Positions 6,659 through 6,853 of a stretch of 6,853 nucleotides of DNA are shown one piece after another. Position 1 is the first letter of the stretch. Every line of letters starts with the position of its first letter. Under the pieces are notes generated by a model. That model did not search any database and was not told the DNA's origin. It worked only from the letters and a program-made list of their open reading frames with translations. Position numbers and translations under genes: made by a program. Source of the stretch: an uncultured Bacteroidia bacterium (GTDB lineage Bacteria; Bacteroidota; Bacteroidia; SpSt-205); NCBI GenBank assembly GCA_937995505.1, contig CALKJV010000153.1:1-6853 (forward strand), written 5' to 3'.

Positions 6659-6853
6659 TTACGGCCTTCCCTCGGCTAAGGTCGGGTCCCAGATACCCTC
6701 AGGGGCCTCTACACGAAGGATCGGAGGGCTTGTACTACGGTCTAACCCGCGCACAAAAGGCTCGGGTACCCAAAAGAGTTTGCCCCCTTCGGCTTCTACT
6801 AGGAAAAAATCGTAAGCTCCGCCGGGCTGAATAGCGTGGAGTACCCCGCGAGG
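6659..6853 (-). CDS. rimM: ribosome maturation factor RimM, C-terminal part (truncated by window edge)
   Basis: The reverse strand is open from the window end to a TAA at 6661-6659, giving 64 codons with no start inside the window. The peptide fits the C-terminal PRC-barrel of RimM, which assists 16S rRNA processing and late 30S assembly and binds ribosomal protein S19. Visible pattern: GVLHAIQPGGAYDFFLVE (residues 3-20), EGGKLFWVPEPFVRGLD (22-38), then ILRVEAPEGIWD (45-56). These correspond to the usual hydrophobic LLVV strand, the [IV]P..xxFVxxxD segment and the terminal PEGL[WL] motif. The N-terminal half and any upstream rpsP lie outside. The gene converges on the channel gene with only 26 bases between stops. 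That gap and the gene's 3' end show no hairpin followed by a T-run, so the terminators of both units are not identifiable. The identity rests on pattern recall from a partial sequence. Confidence 0.75.
   Translation of the reverse strand, partial: PRGVLHAIQPGGAYDFFLVEAEGGKLFWVPEPFVRGLDRSTSPPILRVEAPEGIWDPTLAEGRP

Noticed and set aside
6653..6662. 10-base palindrome GTAAGCTTAC between the convergent genes
   Set aside because: Several palindromes of this length are expected by chance in a window this size. It has no T-run, so it is neither a terminator nor a supported protein-binding site.
6646..6834. Forward 62-codon open frame after the channel gene
   Set aside because: It is antisense to the rimM-like C-terminus, which has a convincing family pattern. 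The forward product is Arg/Pro-rich with no features.
1..6853. CRISPR arrays, tRNA or rRNA genes, insertion sequences, attachment sites
   Set aside because: I saw no regularly spaced repeats, tRNA-like cloverleaf pattern, transposase reading frame or terminal inverted repeats on either strand.

Overview
The window looks like chromosomal DNA from a member of the Bacteroidota. The evidence is as follows. The adaptor, outer-membrane and ABC proteins match a transport trio I know mainly from that phylum. No start codon has a clear Shine-Dalgarno sequence. A TAnnTTTG-type promoter box, typical of the phylum, precedes the main operon. By eye the DNA is moderately GC-rich with many C-ending codons. 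That, and proteins rich in Leu, Ala, Arg and Glu, would fit a moderately thermophilic lineage, but this is only an impression.

Layout. Positions 62-271 encode a short secreted peptide precursor (69 aa) with a Sec signal and a strongly cationic, two-cysteine C-terminus. It is closed by a strong intrinsic terminator at 302-323. After a roughly 55-base gap holding a candidate promoter, four genes lie head to tail on the + strand with almost no spacing: gatB (380-1810), an ABC exporter subunit (1814-3925), a HlyD-type adaptor (3922-5289) and a TolC-type outer-membrane channel (5286-6632). The gatB/ABC gap is 3 bases and the next two junctions are ATGA overlaps, so the four genes are probably one transcript with translational coupling. 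On the - strand, converging on the operon, is the last 64 codons of a gene I read as rimM (6659-6853); it runs off the window edge.

Function. GatB is a housekeeping subunit of the tRNA-dependent amidotransferase that makes Gln-tRNA and/or Asn-tRNA. The next three genes together form a complete type I-like, tripartite export machine: inner-membrane ABC protein with a cysteine-free C39-like N-domain, inner-membrane-anchored periplasmic adaptor with a long coiled-coil hairpin, and outer-membrane channel. No cargo gene is clearly present; the only secreted peptide in the window is the small cationic one upstream, which has its own Sec signal and a separate transcription unit.

Points most worth a second look: (1) the ABC domain keeps Walker A but has altered A-loop, Q-loop, signature, catalytic Glu and switch His positions; (2) a dnaX-type A_AAA_AAG slippery heptamer lies in the correct frame at the end of the adaptor gene, and a -1 shift there reads straight into the outer-membrane channel; (3) the small peptide resembles a prepro-antimicrobial peptide; (4) gatB leads a transport operon.
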